Positions 24,202 through 33,568 of a stretch of 64,000 nt of DNA are shown here, one piece after another. A program made the position numbers and the translations under genes. Positions within the stretch are counted from its first letter, which is position 1, and each line of letters opens with the position of its first letter. The stretch is taken from NCBI RefSeq assembly GCF_030813715.1, contig NZ_JAUSUZ010000001.1, forward strand, positions 248,001-312,000. Direction: 5' to 3'. This stretch comes from Catenuloplanes indicus (lineage in GTDB: Bacteria; Actinomycetota; Actinomycetes; Mycobacteriales; Micromonosporaceae). A model generated the notes under the pieces. The model saw only the letters and a program-made list of their open reading frames with translations. It ran no database searches and was not told the origin of the DNA.

Positions 24202-25119
24202 TCAGCGTCGGACGGCGGCGTCCAGGTCGCGCATACGGCTGGTGACCAAGGCCGCGACCGCGCGGACCGCGGGGGACAGCACGGCGTCGGGGCGGTGCGC
24301 GATCGCGAACGTCTCGTAGCGGCGGGGACGCAGCGTGGTCCAGCCGAGGCCGTCCGGGAGACGGTGGGTGTGCAGCACCCCGCGCCAGGTGACGGTGTCG
24401 GCGAGGCCGCGGGCGGCGATCTCCAGCGCGGTCTCCGGGTCCTCGACCTCGACCCGGGTGGTCAGCTGGTGGCCGTGCGCCTGGAGGTCGCGGGCGAGCA
24501 TGCGGCGGGTCGAGTCGTCGTCGCGGAAGCTGACGTCCGGCAGGACCAGCGGGGCGGCGGCCAGCCGGGCGGGCGTGACCGCCTGGTTGAGGCGGTCCGG
24601 GTCGGCGCTGACGTAGACGAGTTCGTCGCGCATGACCGGGGTGACCGCGAGCCCCTGCGTGGACGAGCCGGACAGCGCGATCACGGCCGCCTCCAGCGTG
24701 CCGCGGCGCAGCTGGGCGGCGATCTGCGCGGAGTTCAAACCGGCCAGCTCGAGCCGGATGCCGGGGTGCCGTGCCAGCACGTCCGAGACCAGGCCGGCGC
24801 CGAGGTAGAGCCGGGCGGTGCCGAACACGCCGAACCGGACCGTGCCGGTAAGGACCTCCCGGACCCCGGCGACCGCGCGGGTGCCGGCGTCGACCGCGGC
24901 GAGTGCGGCGGTGGCGTGCGGCACCAGCGCGTGCGCGGCCTCGGTCGGGGTCAGGCCGCGCCCGGCCCGCCGGAACAGGCGCGCGTCGATGCCCTGCTCC
25001 AGCAGCCGGACCTGCTCGGACAGCGACGGCTGGGCGTAGCCGAGCGCGGCCGCGGCGGCGGTGAACGAGCCGTGCTCGACGGTGGCCAGGAAACACCGGA
25101 GCTGATGCAAAGTGACCAA
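24202..25119 (-). CDS. LysR-family transcriptional regulator
   Basis: 305 residues from TTG at 25119 (AAGGA seven bases upstream). N-terminal HTH LHQLRCFLATVEHGSFTAAA, AALGYAQPSLSEQVRLLEQG, then the linker helix and a periplasmic-binding-like effector domain (about 90-295). Divergent from an EamA transporter with 52 bp between starts and a TTTCCTT/AAGGAAA repeat there, so it probably controls the transporter and itself. Confidence 0.92.
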   Translation of the reverse strand: MVTLHQLRCFLATVEHGSFTAAAAALGYAQPSLSEQVRLLEQGIDARLFRRAGRGLTPTEAAHALVPHATAALAAVDAGTRAVAGVREVLTGTVRFGVFGTARLYLGAGLVSDVLARHPGIRLELAGLNSAQIAAQLRRGTLEAAVIALSGSSTQGLAVTPVMRDELVYVSADPDRLNQAVTPARLAAAPLVLPDVSFRDDDSTRRMLARDLQAHGHQLTTRVEVEDPETALEIAARGLADTVTWRGVLHTHRLPDGLGWTTLRPRRYETFAIAHRPDAVLSPAVRAVAALVTSRMRDLDAAVRR

Positions 25120-25123
25120 GGTT

Positions 25124-25146
25124 TTTCCTTCGGGTGGTCAAGGAAA
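25124..25146. promoter_or_regulatory. Inverted repeat in the LysR/EamA divergent region
   Basis: TTTCCTT-N9-AAGGAAA, an interrupted dyad with T...A ends as in LysR boxes. Probable binding site of the adjacent LysR regulator. Confidence 0.5.
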
Positions 25147-25171
25147 CCAAGGCTACCTCTCTAGATCGCCG

Positions 25172-26116
25172 GTGCTTACCGTCGACGTCGTGGGATTCGT
25201 GTGGTGCCTGGTCGCGGCGGCCGGGTTCGGGTTGGCGCCGCTGTTCGCGAAGCAGGCGTACGCCGGTGGGCTGTCCGTGACGACGATGCTGACGGCCCGG
25301 TTCGCGCTGGCCGCGCTGCTGCTGTGGGCGATCGTGGCGATCCGCCGCCGCCCGGTCCGCATGCCCGCGCGCACGCTCGCGCTGTGCGTCGGGCTCGGCG
25401 CGGTCGGCTACGCGCTGCAGGGTGCGGCGTACTTCGGCGCGGTGTCGATGATCGACGCGTCGCTGGCCGCGCTGCTGCTCTACACGTACCCGGCGCTGAC
25501 CTTGATCCTGGGTGTGGTGTTGCGGCGGGCGCGCGCGGACCGGCGCCGCGTGCTCGCGCTGGCCGTCTCCGGCGGCGGGCTGATCATGCTGCTCGGCGCC
25601 GGGTTCGACGGCGGCCTGGGTGTGCTGCTCGCGCTGACCGCGGCCGGTACGTACGCGGTCTACCTGACCGTGTCGGAGACGCTGCCGGCCGATCTGGACG
25701 TCTTCGCGCTGACCGCGATCGTGTGCACGTCGGCCGCGGTCAGCCTGGGGGTGGGCGGCGCGGTGACCGGGGGTCTGCACGCCCCCGGCGCCGTGTCCGC
25801 GTGGGGGTGGGTGGCGGTCATCGCGGTGATCGGCACGGTGCTGCCGATCGCCGCGATGTTCGCCGGCGTACGCCTGATCGGGGCGTCCACGGCCGCGATC
25901 CTGTGCGGCCTGGAGCCGGCGATCACGGTCGTGTCGACCGCGCTGGTGTTCGGTGAGCGCCTGACCGCGGCGCAGCTGGCCGGCGGCGCCGCGATCCTGG
26001 CCGCGGTGGTGATCCTTCAGCTCCCGGCGCGCAGCGCGTCGATCAGCCAGAGGAACGCCGGGACCTTGGGCGTGAACGGCTCCCAGCCGTTGATCGTGCC
26101 GAGCAGCGCCCAGTAG
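25172..26116 (+). CDS. EamA/DMT-family transporter
   Basis: 314 residues from GTG at 25172 (GTG 25190 also possible), with ten hydrophobic segments in two EamA halves: FVWCLVAAAGFGLAPLFAKQ opens the first, LGVLLALTAAGTYAVYLTVS the second. It ends GEPA-like with CGLEPAITVVSTALVFGERL and ILAAVVILQ. Exporters of small metabolites. Its last 100 bp overlap the convergent MerR gene. Confidence 0.85.
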   Translation: MLTVDVVGFVWCLVAAAGFGLAPLFAKQAYAGGLSVTTMLTARFALAALLLWAIVAIRRRPVRMPARTLALCVGLGAVGYALQGAAYFGAVSMIDASLAALLLYTYPALTLILGVVLRRARADRRRVLALAVSGGGLIMLLGAGFDGGLGVLLALTAAGTYAVYLTVSETLPADLDVFALTAIVCTSAAVSLGVGGAVTGGLHAPGAVSAWGWVAVIAVIGTVLPIAAMFAGVRLIGASTAAILCGLEPAITVVSTALVFGERLTAAQLAGGAAILAAVVILQLPARSASISQRNAGTLGVNGSQPLIVPSSAQ

Positions 26117-26913
26117 CGCTCCACCCGCACGTCCGCGAACATCGCCATCTCGTCCGCGAGCTCGCGGCGGGCCTGCGGGGCGAGGTCACCGACGATCTCC
26201 CGGGCGATCTGCCGCCCGCGTGCGGACTCCGGCGGCACGCCGTCGGCGAGCGCGCCACCGGCCTTCTCCTGCACCGCGGTGAAGTCGTACGCCGCGGTCA
26301 GCCGCTCCTGCGCGCCCGCCCCGGCCAGCGCCATCTCGCGGGTGCGGGCCCGGAAGTCCGGGTCGCTGACCAGCTCGGCCAGCTCCACCCACGCGTCGAC
26401 CTGCGCGGGCGTCGGATCGTCCGGCAGGCTCAGCTGCCGCATGCCCGCGGCGATGCCGTAGCCCGGGCTCTCCGGGTGCACGCCGCCGAACGTGGCGTCC
26501 ACGTACTCGTCGATCAGTTCCTGCCGCTCCCGCGCAGACAGCTGTGCCAGCTTGTGCATCAGTCTCATCTCCTCCGCCGTACCGTTCCTGGCCGCGACCG
26601 ACGCGAGCACCGCGCGCCGCACGCGCAGCAGCTGGATCTCCGCGTCCAGCGCCCGCACGTGCGCGGCCGCCACGTCCGCGACGGTCCGCTGCCGGGCCAG
26701 CACCTGCTGCACCACGTCCAGGCCGAGGCCCAGCTCACGCAGCGTGCGCACCAGCTCCAGCCGCGCCACCGCAGCGGCGTCGTAGAGCCGGTAGCCACCG
26801 GCGGACCGCCCGGTCGGCGGCAGCAGATCGCTGTCCGACCAGAACCGGATGGTGCGCACCGGCAGCCCGGTCCGCCGGGCCAGTTGCCCGATCGTGTAGA
26901 GCTCGTCGGTCAC
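26017..26913 (-). CDS. MerR-family transcriptional regulator with large effector domain
   Basis: 298 residues from GTG at 26913 (ATG 26958 is an alternative). HTH YTIGQLARRTGLPVRTIRFW and wing GRSAGGYRLYD are classic MerR. The dimer coiled coil and a C-terminal domain of about 190 residues follow. No cysteine cluster, so an organic-ligand or protein-sensing type. Convergent overlap of 100 bp with the EamA gene. Confidence 0.88.
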   Translation of the reverse strand: MTDELYTIGQLARRTGLPVRTIRFWSDSDLLPPTGRSAGGYRLYDAAAVARLELVRTLRELGLGLDVVQQVLARQRTVADVAAAHVRALDAEIQLLRVRRAVLASVAARNGTAEEMRLMHKLAQLSARERQELIDEYVDATFGGVHPESPGYGIAAGMRQLSLPDDPTPAQVDAWVELAELVSDPDFRARTREMALAGAGAQERLTAAYDFTAVQEKAGGALADGVPPESARGRQIAREIVGDLAPQARRELADEMAMFADVRVERYWALLGTINGWEPFTPKVPAFLWLIDALRAGS

Positions 26914-26996
26914 GGGGATCAGCCTGCGGCTTCCAGTGGGTGGAGAGTCAAAGCCCATTCTTGATTACGAGCCTGACCTGCGGGTACGTCCGGGGC

Positions 26997-27326
26997 ATGG
27001 CTGGTGACACGTACACGGAGTTCACGGACGCGGTGAACATGACCGCCTCGGAACTGGAGAAGTGGCTGGGCACGGACGAGGCCAAGGAGGTCGGGCAGAA
27101 GTCCGGCCCCGGCAGCGAGTCCGTCGGCCACGACAGCGGCCGGAAGATCGTCAAGATCCTGCACACGAAGAAGGCGGACCTGACCGACGCGGACGAGGCG
27201 CACATGCGCAAGGTGATCGGCTACGTCCACCGGCACCTGGCGCAGAAGCCGTCCGGCGACGTCACCGACACCCGGTGGCGGCACTCGCTGATGAACTGGG
27301 GCCACGACCCGCTCAAGAAGAAGTAG
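26997..27326 (+). CDS. DUF3140 protein
   Basis: 109 residues from the ATG at 26997. YTEFTDAVNMTASELEKWL and MRKVIGYVHRHLAQKP, then DTRWRHSLMNWGHDPLKK, match the DUF3140 family (Lys-rich, DNA-associated-looking, function unknown). Small and basic at the end. Its 3' end overlaps the convergent TIM-barrel gene by 14 bp. Confidence 0.75.
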   Translation: MAGDTYTEFTDAVNMTASELEKWLGTDEAKEVGQKSGPGSESVGHDSGRKIVKILHTKKADLTDADEAHMRKVIGYVHRHLAQKPSGDVTDTRWRHSLMNWGHDPLKKK

Positions 27327-28347
27327 CCGCCTCCTTCCGGGCGCGGCCGTACTCGGCGAGGGCGTGAAAGGCCGCCTTCGGCGTCCAGGGCATGCCGGGG
27401 TACGCCGTACCGGTGCGCCCCACCGCGACGATCCCGAAGGCGGCGCGGTCGAAGTCGCGCGCCGGGTCGTCGCCGGCGGGCAGGTGCCGGGCCGCGAACG
27501 TCTGCACGAACGCGGTGTCCACACCCCCGGCGTCGAAGACGTCCAGCAGCTCCCGCAGGTAGCGGGCCTGCTCGGCCTCGTCGCGGGTCACCTGCGCGGT
27601 GAGCGCGACCGGCCGTGCGGTGTGCGGGTCGTAGGCGACGATGTCGGACCGGCTGCCCAGATCCGCCGCGCCGGTGAACGCGGCACAGCCGAACTCGGTG
27701 ATCGCGACCGGCTTGCCGTGCGCGGTCAGCGCGGCCAGGCTCGCCGGCAGTGCGCCGGCGTTGGTCGCGTCGCGATAGCCCGCGTCGGTCGCGATGATGT
27801 CGAACGGTGCCCAGTCGACCGCCTCCATAGGGAGCGATGCGTACCCTACCGGGCCGTTGAAGTGCTTCCGCCCCTCGGCCGCCGCGGCCGCCAGCAGGGC
27901 GTTGGTGTCGCGCTGCACCGCGGGCAGCAGCGCGCGGAGCCGAGCCGGGTCGGCGTAGGCCGCGGCGCGCTCGGTCAGCGTCGCGCCGGGCATCAGCCCG
28001 ATCGTCATCAGGCTGATCTCCGAGCCGGTGAGGAACCGCACGTCCGCGCCCGCAGCCCGGATCCGCTCCGCGCGCCGGGCCGCGTCGGCGAGGAACTCCA
28101 GCAGCTCATCGGTGGTGAGGTCGTTGGTGAACGGGCAGTACCAGACCTCCAGCCCGGCCGCGGCCGCGGCGCGGGCGGCGACCTCCAGCCGGTCCGCGAC
28201 GCCGCCGGTGATCCGGACGGCGTCCGCGTGCAGGTCGTCGCGGATGATCCGCATCTCCGCCGCGACGACGCCGGCGTCGAACGGCTCGTGGGTGGTGGTG
28301 CCGCAATTGGTGAAACCGGTGTCGTAGGTGACGCCCCAGGCGCGCAT
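27313..28347 (-). CDS. Glycoside-hydrolase-like TIM-barrel protein
   Basis: 344 residues from the ATG at 28347. WGVTYDTGFTNCG at the start, EVWYCPFTNDLT, FLTGSEISLM (possible acid/base E) and VAITEFGCAAFTGA (possible nucleophile E) fit a clan-A glycosidase barrel. Homologues are often labelled abortive phage infection proteins in databases, a label I recall but cannot verify. Cytoplasmic, with no signal peptide. Divergent from a TetR gene with a 15-bp palindrome between. Confidence 0.65.
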   Translation of the reverse strand: MRAWGVTYDTGFTNCGTTTHEPFDAGVVAAEMRIIRDDLHADAVRITGGVADRLEVAARAAAAAGLEVWYCPFTNDLTTDELLEFLADAARRAERIRAAGADVRFLTGSEISLMTIGLMPGATLTERAAAYADPARLRALLPAVQRDTNALLAAAAAEGRKHFNGPVGYASLPMEAVDWAPFDIIATDAGYRDATNAGALPASLAALTAHGKPVAITEFGCAAFTGAADLGSRSDIVAYDPHTARPVALTAQVTRDEAEQARYLRELLDVFDAGGVDTAFVQTFAARHLPAGDDPARDFDRAAFGIVAVGRTGTAYPGMPWTPKAAFHALAEYGRARKEAATSS

Positions 28348-28364
28348 GCCGAAACTCCAAATAG

Positions 28365-28379
28365 GGTACGCGGCGTACC
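28365..28379. promoter_or_regulatory. Perfect operator between TIM-barrel gene and TetR gene
   Basis: GGTACGC-G-GCGTACC. It lies against a TAGAAT -10 box (28384-28389) for the TetR gene and overlaps a TACCCT -10-like box on the other strand. Confidence 0.65.
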
Positions 28380-28396
28380 GTAGTAGAATTCGCGGC

Positions 28397-29011
28397 GTGG
28401 CGGAAGGGCGGCGGCGGGGGACGGAACTGGAGACCGCGATCCTGCGCGCCGCCGCGGAGGAACTGCGCGCGGGCGGGTACGCGGGGATGACCATGGACCG
28501 GGTCGCCCGCCGCGCCGGGACGAACAAGAACGCCATCTACCGGCGCTGGCCGCACCGGGCGGCGCTCGGCGTCGCGGCCTACAAGCACCTCGCCGTGACC
28601 CGCACCGCTGCCCCGGACACCGGCAGCCTCCGCGGCGACGCGCTGGAACTGCTCCGCGCGGCCAACGCCACGTGGTCGTCACCGCACGGGGCGATCCTCC
28701 GCGACCTGCTGGCCGCGGCCGCCGACGAGCCCGGACTGCTGGAACTGCTGCGCGACCAGGCCGGCGCCGGCCCGATGAACGCCGCCTGGCTCACCCTGCT
28801 CAGCCAGGCTGTCGCCCGCGGCGAAGCCGCACCCACCGCCGTCCACCCCCGCGTCGCGTCCCTGCCGATGATGCTGCTCCGCGGCGAATACGCCGTCCGC
28901 GGCATCCCGTCCGTACCCGACGACGTCCTCGTCGAGATCGTCGACGAGATCTTTTTGCCGCTGGTCCGGGGCCGCGGTGCGGGTTTGCCGGGGCGCGCGG
29001 TCTCCCGGTGA
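28397..29011 (+). CDS. TetR-family regulator
   Basis: 204 residues from GTG at 28397. N-terminal HTH: LETAILRAAAEELRAGGYAG, MTMDRVARRAGTNKNAIYRRW. The ligand domain follows and ends VRGIPSVPDDVLVEIVDEIFLP. The -10 TAGAAT is about 7 bp before the start, so the transcript is probably leaderless. Likely represses itself and the divergent TIM-barrel gene through the palindrome between them. Confidence 0.9.
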   Translation: MAEGRRRGTELETAILRAAAEELRAGGYAGMTMDRVARRAGTNKNAIYRRWPHRAALGVAAYKHLAVTRTAAPDTGSLRGDALELLRAANATWSSPHGAILRDLLAAAADEPGLLELLRDQAGAGPMNAAWLTLLSQAVARGEAAPTAVHPRVASLPMMLLRGEYAVRGIPSVPDDVLVEIVDEIFLPLVRGRGAGLPGRAVSR

Positions 29012-29358
29012 GCGACGGGGGCGAGCCGCGCGGTAGCGGGTGAACGCGTCCGAGGCCCGGCCAGCTGCGCTATCGGTGGGCGGGCTCGCCCGACGAGTCG
29101 CCGGATCGTGGCAGCTGGGCTCCTCCCGGGTCGCGGCGGCTGGGGCGCTTCCCAGGCCGCGGCCCGGCCCATGCCGAGCCACGGCCTGGGCCCCGGGCCG
29201 GGCGGCACGGCGCGCTGCGGATCCCGTCGGCCACGACCGCATCCGGCGGTGATCTGCCCTCGCCCGCCTGTGTCACCTGACCGCCTGATGGCCGGTCAAC
29301 TGGAATGCTGAACGCCCCACCCGTGATGCGTGTTGCGGTCGTCGGGCAGGCTGGATGG
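29012..29358. other. Intergenic region without a recognised gene
   Basis: About 345 bp, GC-rich, with short hairpins such as CGGGCTCGCCCG near 29082. No convincing reading frame, ribosome site or family match. A promoter for the phosphatase gene presumably lies at its right end. Confidence 0.4.
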
Positions 29359-30138
29359 GTGACCACCACGATCATGGCCGAGCGCGCCCTGCCGCACCCG
29401 GCGCTGCGGCTCCGTGTCGCCGGTGGGACCTGCGTGGGCAACCGCTACCCGGCGAACTTCGACGTGCTGCACATCGGGGACGACGTCGTCGCCGTCGCGG
29501 ACGGGATGGGGGCGGGCGAGGGGAGTGCCACCGCCGGGCGGACCGCGATGGCGACGTTCACCGCGGCGGTGCGGCAGCCGCCGGAGGCGCAGCGCCCGCA
29601 GGCAATGCGGCAATCGCCGGTGGGCGCGGAGACGCTGCGGGAAGCCGTCGCGGCGGTGCAGCGGGACGTGCGCGAGGCCGGGCGGCGGCTCGGCGGGCAG
29701 CTCACCGGCTGCACGCTGACCGCGCTCGTCCCCGGACCGGGCGACCTCGCCTGGATCGTCCAGCTCGGGGACTCGCGTGTCTACCGCCGCCGCGGCAACC
29801 TCCTCGAACTGCTCACCACCGACCACACCGCCGCCTGGCTCGGCGCGGTCAACGGCTGGTACCCGCACGACTCACCACAGGCGCACGCGGCCCGCTACCA
29901 GCTGCACCGCTACGCCGGGCACCCGGACGAGCCGGAAGCGGACCTGATCGCGGTCACGCTGCGGCCCGGCGACACCTACCTCGTCTGCACCGACGGGATC
30001 GCCGAACAGGTCGGCTACAAGAGGATCGACGAGCAGCTGCGCAAGGCCCTCGGCGACGCGGCCCGCGGGCTGATCGACGACTCGCTCGCGGCGGGCGGCC
30101 AGGACAATGCCACGGCCGCCCTGCTGCGCGTCGGCTAG
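29359..30138 (+). CDS. PP2C-family protein phosphatase
   Basis: 259 residues from GTG at 29359. Metal and catalytic motifs are complete: VAVADGMGAGEGS, GCTLTALVPG, WIVQLGDSRVYRRR, DTYLVCTDGIAEQV and GGQDNATAALL. A soluble Mn/Mg-dependent Ser/Thr phosphatase. No kinase or FHA gene is adjacent, so its substrate is unknown. Confidence 0.9.
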   Translation: MTTTIMAERALPHPALRLRVAGGTCVGNRYPANFDVLHIGDDVVAVADGMGAGEGSATAGRTAMATFTAAVRQPPEAQRPQAMRQSPVGAETLREAVAAVQRDVREAGRRLGGQLTGCTLTALVPGPGDLAWIVQLGDSRVYRRRGNLLELLTTDHTAAWLGAVNGWYPHDSPQAHAARYQLHRYAGHPDEPEADLIAVTLRPGDTYLVCTDGIAEQVGYKRIDEQLRKALGDAARGLIDDSLAAGGQDNATAALLRVG

Positions 30139-30635
30139 GCAGCCGGGACGCCGGTCTGCGCCGCGAACGACTCGATGCCGGCGGCGGCGCGCAACTCCTC
30201 CATCCGCTCCGGCTCCTCCATCGGCCACGGCACCGGACGGCCGTCGCGGACCCCGGCGATCTGCGTGCCGTACACCTGCCGGCGCCCCTCGTTGATGCGC
30301 ACCCGGTCGGTCAGGAACGCCAGGTCACGGGACGCCGCACGGCCTTCCGCCACCGCCTCGGACAGCAGGGCCAGCGCCAGCCGCTGCACGTCCAGCCGGT
30401 GGTCGGCGTGCTGCGCCACCTTCCACGCGGCCTGGGACGCGTCCCGCCCTACCAGGTCGTCGCCGGGCCAGCCGTGCCCCTCCAGAATCTCCGCGAGCCG
30501 CTCCGCGTGGGCCGCGGTCACCCGCCGCCATGCCAGCTGCGCCTCATGATCCTCCTGGTCGAGGGCCGCCGTCGTGACCTCCAGGTCGACGCGGCCCATC
30601 TCGATCAACTCCGACTGCAAAGCGGTGTCCGTCAC
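30135..30635 (-). CDS. DUF6624-like protein
   Basis: 166 residues from GTG at 30635. ERLAEILEGHGWPGDDLVG, then AAWKVAQHADHRLDVQRLAL and LAFLTDRVRINEGRRQVYGTQ, match what I recall as DUF6624, a widespread soluble family without known function. Overlaps the convergent phosphatase stop by 4 bp. Confidence 0.75.
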   Translation of the reverse strand: MTDTALQSELIEMGRVDLEVTTAALDQEDHEAQLAWRRVTAAHAERLAEILEGHGWPGDDLVGRDASQAAWKVAQHADHRLDVQRLALALLSEAVAEGRAASRDLAFLTDRVRINEGRRQVYGTQIAGVRDGRPVPWPMEEPERMEELRAAAGIESFAAQTGVPAA

Positions 30636-30765
30636 CAGGCCACCGTAGGCGCCCCCGAGCGGCAAAAAATCGGCCTACGGTCCGAGGGAAACCGCCACCG
30701 GCGACCGATAGAGTTGAGGAACAGCACGGGACACACCGCCCCAGGCGGGCGCTCCCGGCCGTACC

Positions 30766-31752
30766 GTGGCATGGTTTCTGATCGTGGAGATCGGCACCGT
30801 CATCCCCGCCGCCCGCCGCGCGATCGAGACCGCCGGTGGCGCGGCCGACTTCACCGACGCGTGGCTGGCCAACCGGCGGCTGTCCGCGCACACCCGCGCG
30901 GCCTACAAGCGCGACATCACCAGCTGGCTCGCCTGGTGCGACGGACGAGGTCTGTCTCCGCTGGCGGCCACGTTCCTGCACGTCAACGCCTACGCACGGG
31001 AGCTGGAGACCACGCTCGCCGCGACCACCGTCGCCCGCAAACTGTCCGCCATGTCCAGCTGGTACGACTTCCTGCACCGCCTCGACGCCGTCCCCGGCAA
31101 CCCGGTCTCCGGCGCCGACCGCCCGCACGTCGACCGGGACCACTCCGGCACCGTCGGCCTCACCCCGGCCGAGGTCGACGCGCTCCTCGCCGCCGCCGAC
31201 GCCGCCACCGGACCGACCGCCGACCGCACCCGCGCGGTCATCGCACTCCTCGCCGACCTCGGCCTGCGCGTCGGCGAACTCTGCGGCCTCGACGTCACCG
31301 ACCTCGGCTACGAACGCGGCCACCGCGCGATCCGCTTCACCGGCAAGGGCGGCAAAGCCAGACGACGAGCCCTCACCCCGGGAACGTCCGCCGCCGTCGA
31401 CGCCTACCTGCACGCCCGCGCCACCGCCGCCGGCGTCGCGGTCGCCGACCTCGCCGGCCCGCTGCTGGTCACCGCCCGCGGCGGACGACTCGACCGGCAC
31501 GCCGTATTCCGCCTGGTCCGGCAGCTCGCCCGGGAAGCCGGCATCCCCGCCTGGCAACAGCTGTCCCCGCACTCGCTGCGGCACGCGTTCGCGACCACGG
31601 CGCGCGCCGAGGGCGTACCGCTGGAGGACGTCCAGGACGCGATGGGCCACGCCGACCCACGCACCACCCGCCGCTACGACCGCGACCGCCACAACCTCGA
31701 CCGCGACCCGGCCTACGCCATCTGGGCCGCCCGCGCCCGCCGCCGCGGCTGA
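30766..31752 (+). CDS. Tyrosine recombinase / integrase
   Basis: 328 residues from GTG at 30766 (GTG 30784 also possible). N-terminal SAM-like core-binding domain (SAHTRAAYKRDITSWLAWCD) and a catalytic domain with the full set: R in LADLGLRVGELCGL, K in TGKGGKARRRAL, H-x-x-R in SPHSLRHAFATTARAEG, H in DAMGHADPRTTRRY, and the nucleophilic Y at the end of that segment. Size is Xer-like. Lies 4.8 kb from a candidate dif site, in a row with a second recombinase. Confidence 0.9.
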   Translation: MAWFLIVEIGTVIPAARRAIETAGGAADFTDAWLANRRLSAHTRAAYKRDITSWLAWCDGRGLSPLAATFLHVNAYARELETTLAATTVARKLSAMSSWYDFLHRLDAVPGNPVSGADRPHVDRDHSGTVGLTPAEVDALLAAADAATGPTADRTRAVIALLADLGLRVGELCGLDVTDLGYERGHRAIRFTGKGGKARRRALTPGTSAAVDAYLHARATAAGVAVADLAGPLLVTARGGRLDRHAVFRLVRQLAREAGIPAWQQLSPHSLRHAFATTARAEGVPLEDVQDAMGHADPRTTRRYDRDRHNLDRDPAYAIWAARARRRG

Positions 31753-31822
31753 CCCGCAGCACGTACGGAAGGCCGCCGCGGTGCCGGACCACCGAGCCTG
31801 CCCGCGCACCCGCCGGCGGTCA

Positions 31823-33505
31823 TCACCGGCCGGCGGCTCGTAGGGTGTCCCGCAGGGCGGCGACCGCGGGCTTCTCGCGTAGTAGCTGGTCCCACGGCAG
31901 TTCGTCGCCGGGTTCGAGTGGATAGCTGTCGTGTTCGGCGGTGGAGCCGTAGCGATCGGTGATGCCCCAGGTGCTGAACGAGGTGCAGGTCGGCTCGGAC
32001 AGGCAGGCACCGAGCACGCCGGCGAACTGGGTGGCCTGGACGTCCGGCGATTCGCCGTACACGTCGATCTCGGAGATGCGCGCGGACAGGCCGAGTTCGG
32101 CCAGGTCGGCGATGTGGGACCGGAGCTGCGCGGGGTCGATGTGGTCACCGGCTTCGTGGATGTGGCTCTGGAAGCCGACGCCGTCGACCGGCACTCCACG
32201 CTCCTTGAGGCGGGCGACCAGGGCGTACAAGGCGTCCCAGCGGGGGCCGTCGGCCTCGGCGCCGAACTCGTTGAGGTACAGCTTCGCCTCGGGGTCGGCG
32301 GCGCGGGCGGCGGTGAACGCCTTGTCGATGTACGACTCGCCCATCGCTTCCTGCCACAGGTGCTCGCGCAGACCGGGACCGCCGTCGGGCCCGTCGTCGT
32401 CCGGCGACAATGGCTCGTTGACGACGTCCCACTCCGCGACCCGGCCACGGTAGTGACCGGCGACGGTCCGGACATGGTCGGTCATGACGCGTTCCCGGTC
32501 CGCGACGGCGACCTGCTGCATCCAGCGCGGGTTGGCCTCGCCGAAGACCAGGGTGTGCCCGTGCACACGCATGCGGTTGGCAGCCGCGAAGTCGACCAGC
32601 AGGTCACCCTCCGTGAAATCGTACGTGTCCGGCCCCGGGTGCACGAACTGCGGCTTGAGGGCGTTCTCGGTGGTGAGCATCGAGAACTGGGTGGCGGCGA
32701 GGGCACGGTAGCCGTCGTCGCCGGCCAGTGGTTCGGCCGCCATCGCGGCCCCGATCGGCAGCGGGCGGCCGGCGTCCTCCGCCAGACCACGCAAGGAGTC
32801 CGATGGCGGGGCCGGCTCGCGCGCCGTCCGGGTGTCGCGGACCGCGACACCGCCGCCGTCGCGCGCCGTCGCCTCCAGCGCTGCCAGGGTCCAATCCGGC
32901 TCGCCGGGCACGGCGTCCACCCCGAACATGACGGAACCGGCGTCGAACACTCCCGGATCCGGGACGGACACGCGGGTGTCGCCGGCGGACAGCACCAGAT
33001 CGCCGGCGTCACGTTCGACCGTGACGGTAACCGTGGCGGGCGCGGTGACCGGCGCGGTGCGATCCACGGCCGGTGCGGCGGAACCGCCGTCCCAGACGGC
33101 CAGGCTCAGCGCGCGTTCCGAGACCGTGATTCGCAGGCCTCGCCGCATCTGCCGCCACTCGTCGTAGACGATCGGCACCTCGCCGTACAGGTACAGCGAC
33201 GCGGTCTGGCCGGCCGGACGGTGCACCGTCGCACTGACCCGAAAGTCGCCGCGAACCTGAAGCTGGGGGCCGCGCAGGTTCACCGGCGGATGGGGCTGCC
33301 CGCCCGTACCGTCCTGCAGCACGATCTGCCGTCCCAGGCCATGGATACGCACACCGCCGGACCCGGCGGTCGCGCCCGGCACGTGACTCCAGTCCCCGGC
33401 GAGCAGGTCCGCCCGGCCACCGGACCGAGCGGGACTGCACGCGGAGGCGAGCAGACACAGCACGGAGACGAACAGGGTCAGGCAGGCACGGGAGAGGTTC
33501 GGCAC
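31823..33505 (-). CDS. GH10 endo-xylanase lipoprotein
   Basis: 560 residues. Lipoprotein signal peptide with lipobox LLASAC (about residue 18-23). An N-terminal beta-sandwich-like region (about 30-215) precedes the GH10 barrel: DWDVVNEPL-type acid/base segment (EWDVVNEPLSPD), VHGHTLVFGEANPRW, nucleophile in ARISEIDVYGES, and FSTWGITDRYG. It cuts xylan at the cell surface. Longer than most GH10 enzymes because of the N-terminal domain. It sits between two recombinase genes. Confidence 0.92.
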   Translation of the reverse strand: MPNLSRACLTLFVSVLCLLASACSPARSGGRADLLAGDWSHVPGATAGSGGVRIHGLGRQIVLQDGTGGQPHPPVNLRGPQLQVRGDFRVSATVHRPAGQTASLYLYGEVPIVYDEWRQMRRGLRITVSERALSLAVWDGGSAAPAVDRTAPVTAPATVTVTVERDAGDLVLSAGDTRVSVPDPGVFDAGSVMFGVDAVPGEPDWTLAALEATARDGGGVAVRDTRTAREPAPPSDSLRGLAEDAGRPLPIGAAMAAEPLAGDDGYRALAATQFSMLTTENALKPQFVHPGPDTYDFTEGDLLVDFAAANRMRVHGHTLVFGEANPRWMQQVAVADRERVMTDHVRTVAGHYRGRVAEWDVVNEPLSPDDDGPDGGPGLREHLWQEAMGESYIDKAFTAARAADPEAKLYLNEFGAEADGPRWDALYALVARLKERGVPVDGVGFQSHIHEAGDHIDPAQLRSHIADLAELGLSARISEIDVYGESPDVQATQFAGVLGACLSEPTCTSFSTWGITDRYGSTAEHDSYPLEPGDELPWDQLLREKPAVAALRDTLRAAGR

Positions 33506-33568
33506 GGGTCCTCTTGGAATCGGCGATGAAGGGCCGCCCGACAGTACCGGCCGGCAGCGACGGAGCGC

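Noticed and set aside
29355-31925. An 856-codon plus-strand frame over the phosphatase and integrase region
   Set aside because: Low-complexity Arg-rich product; the PP2C and recombinase frames carry full family motifs instead.
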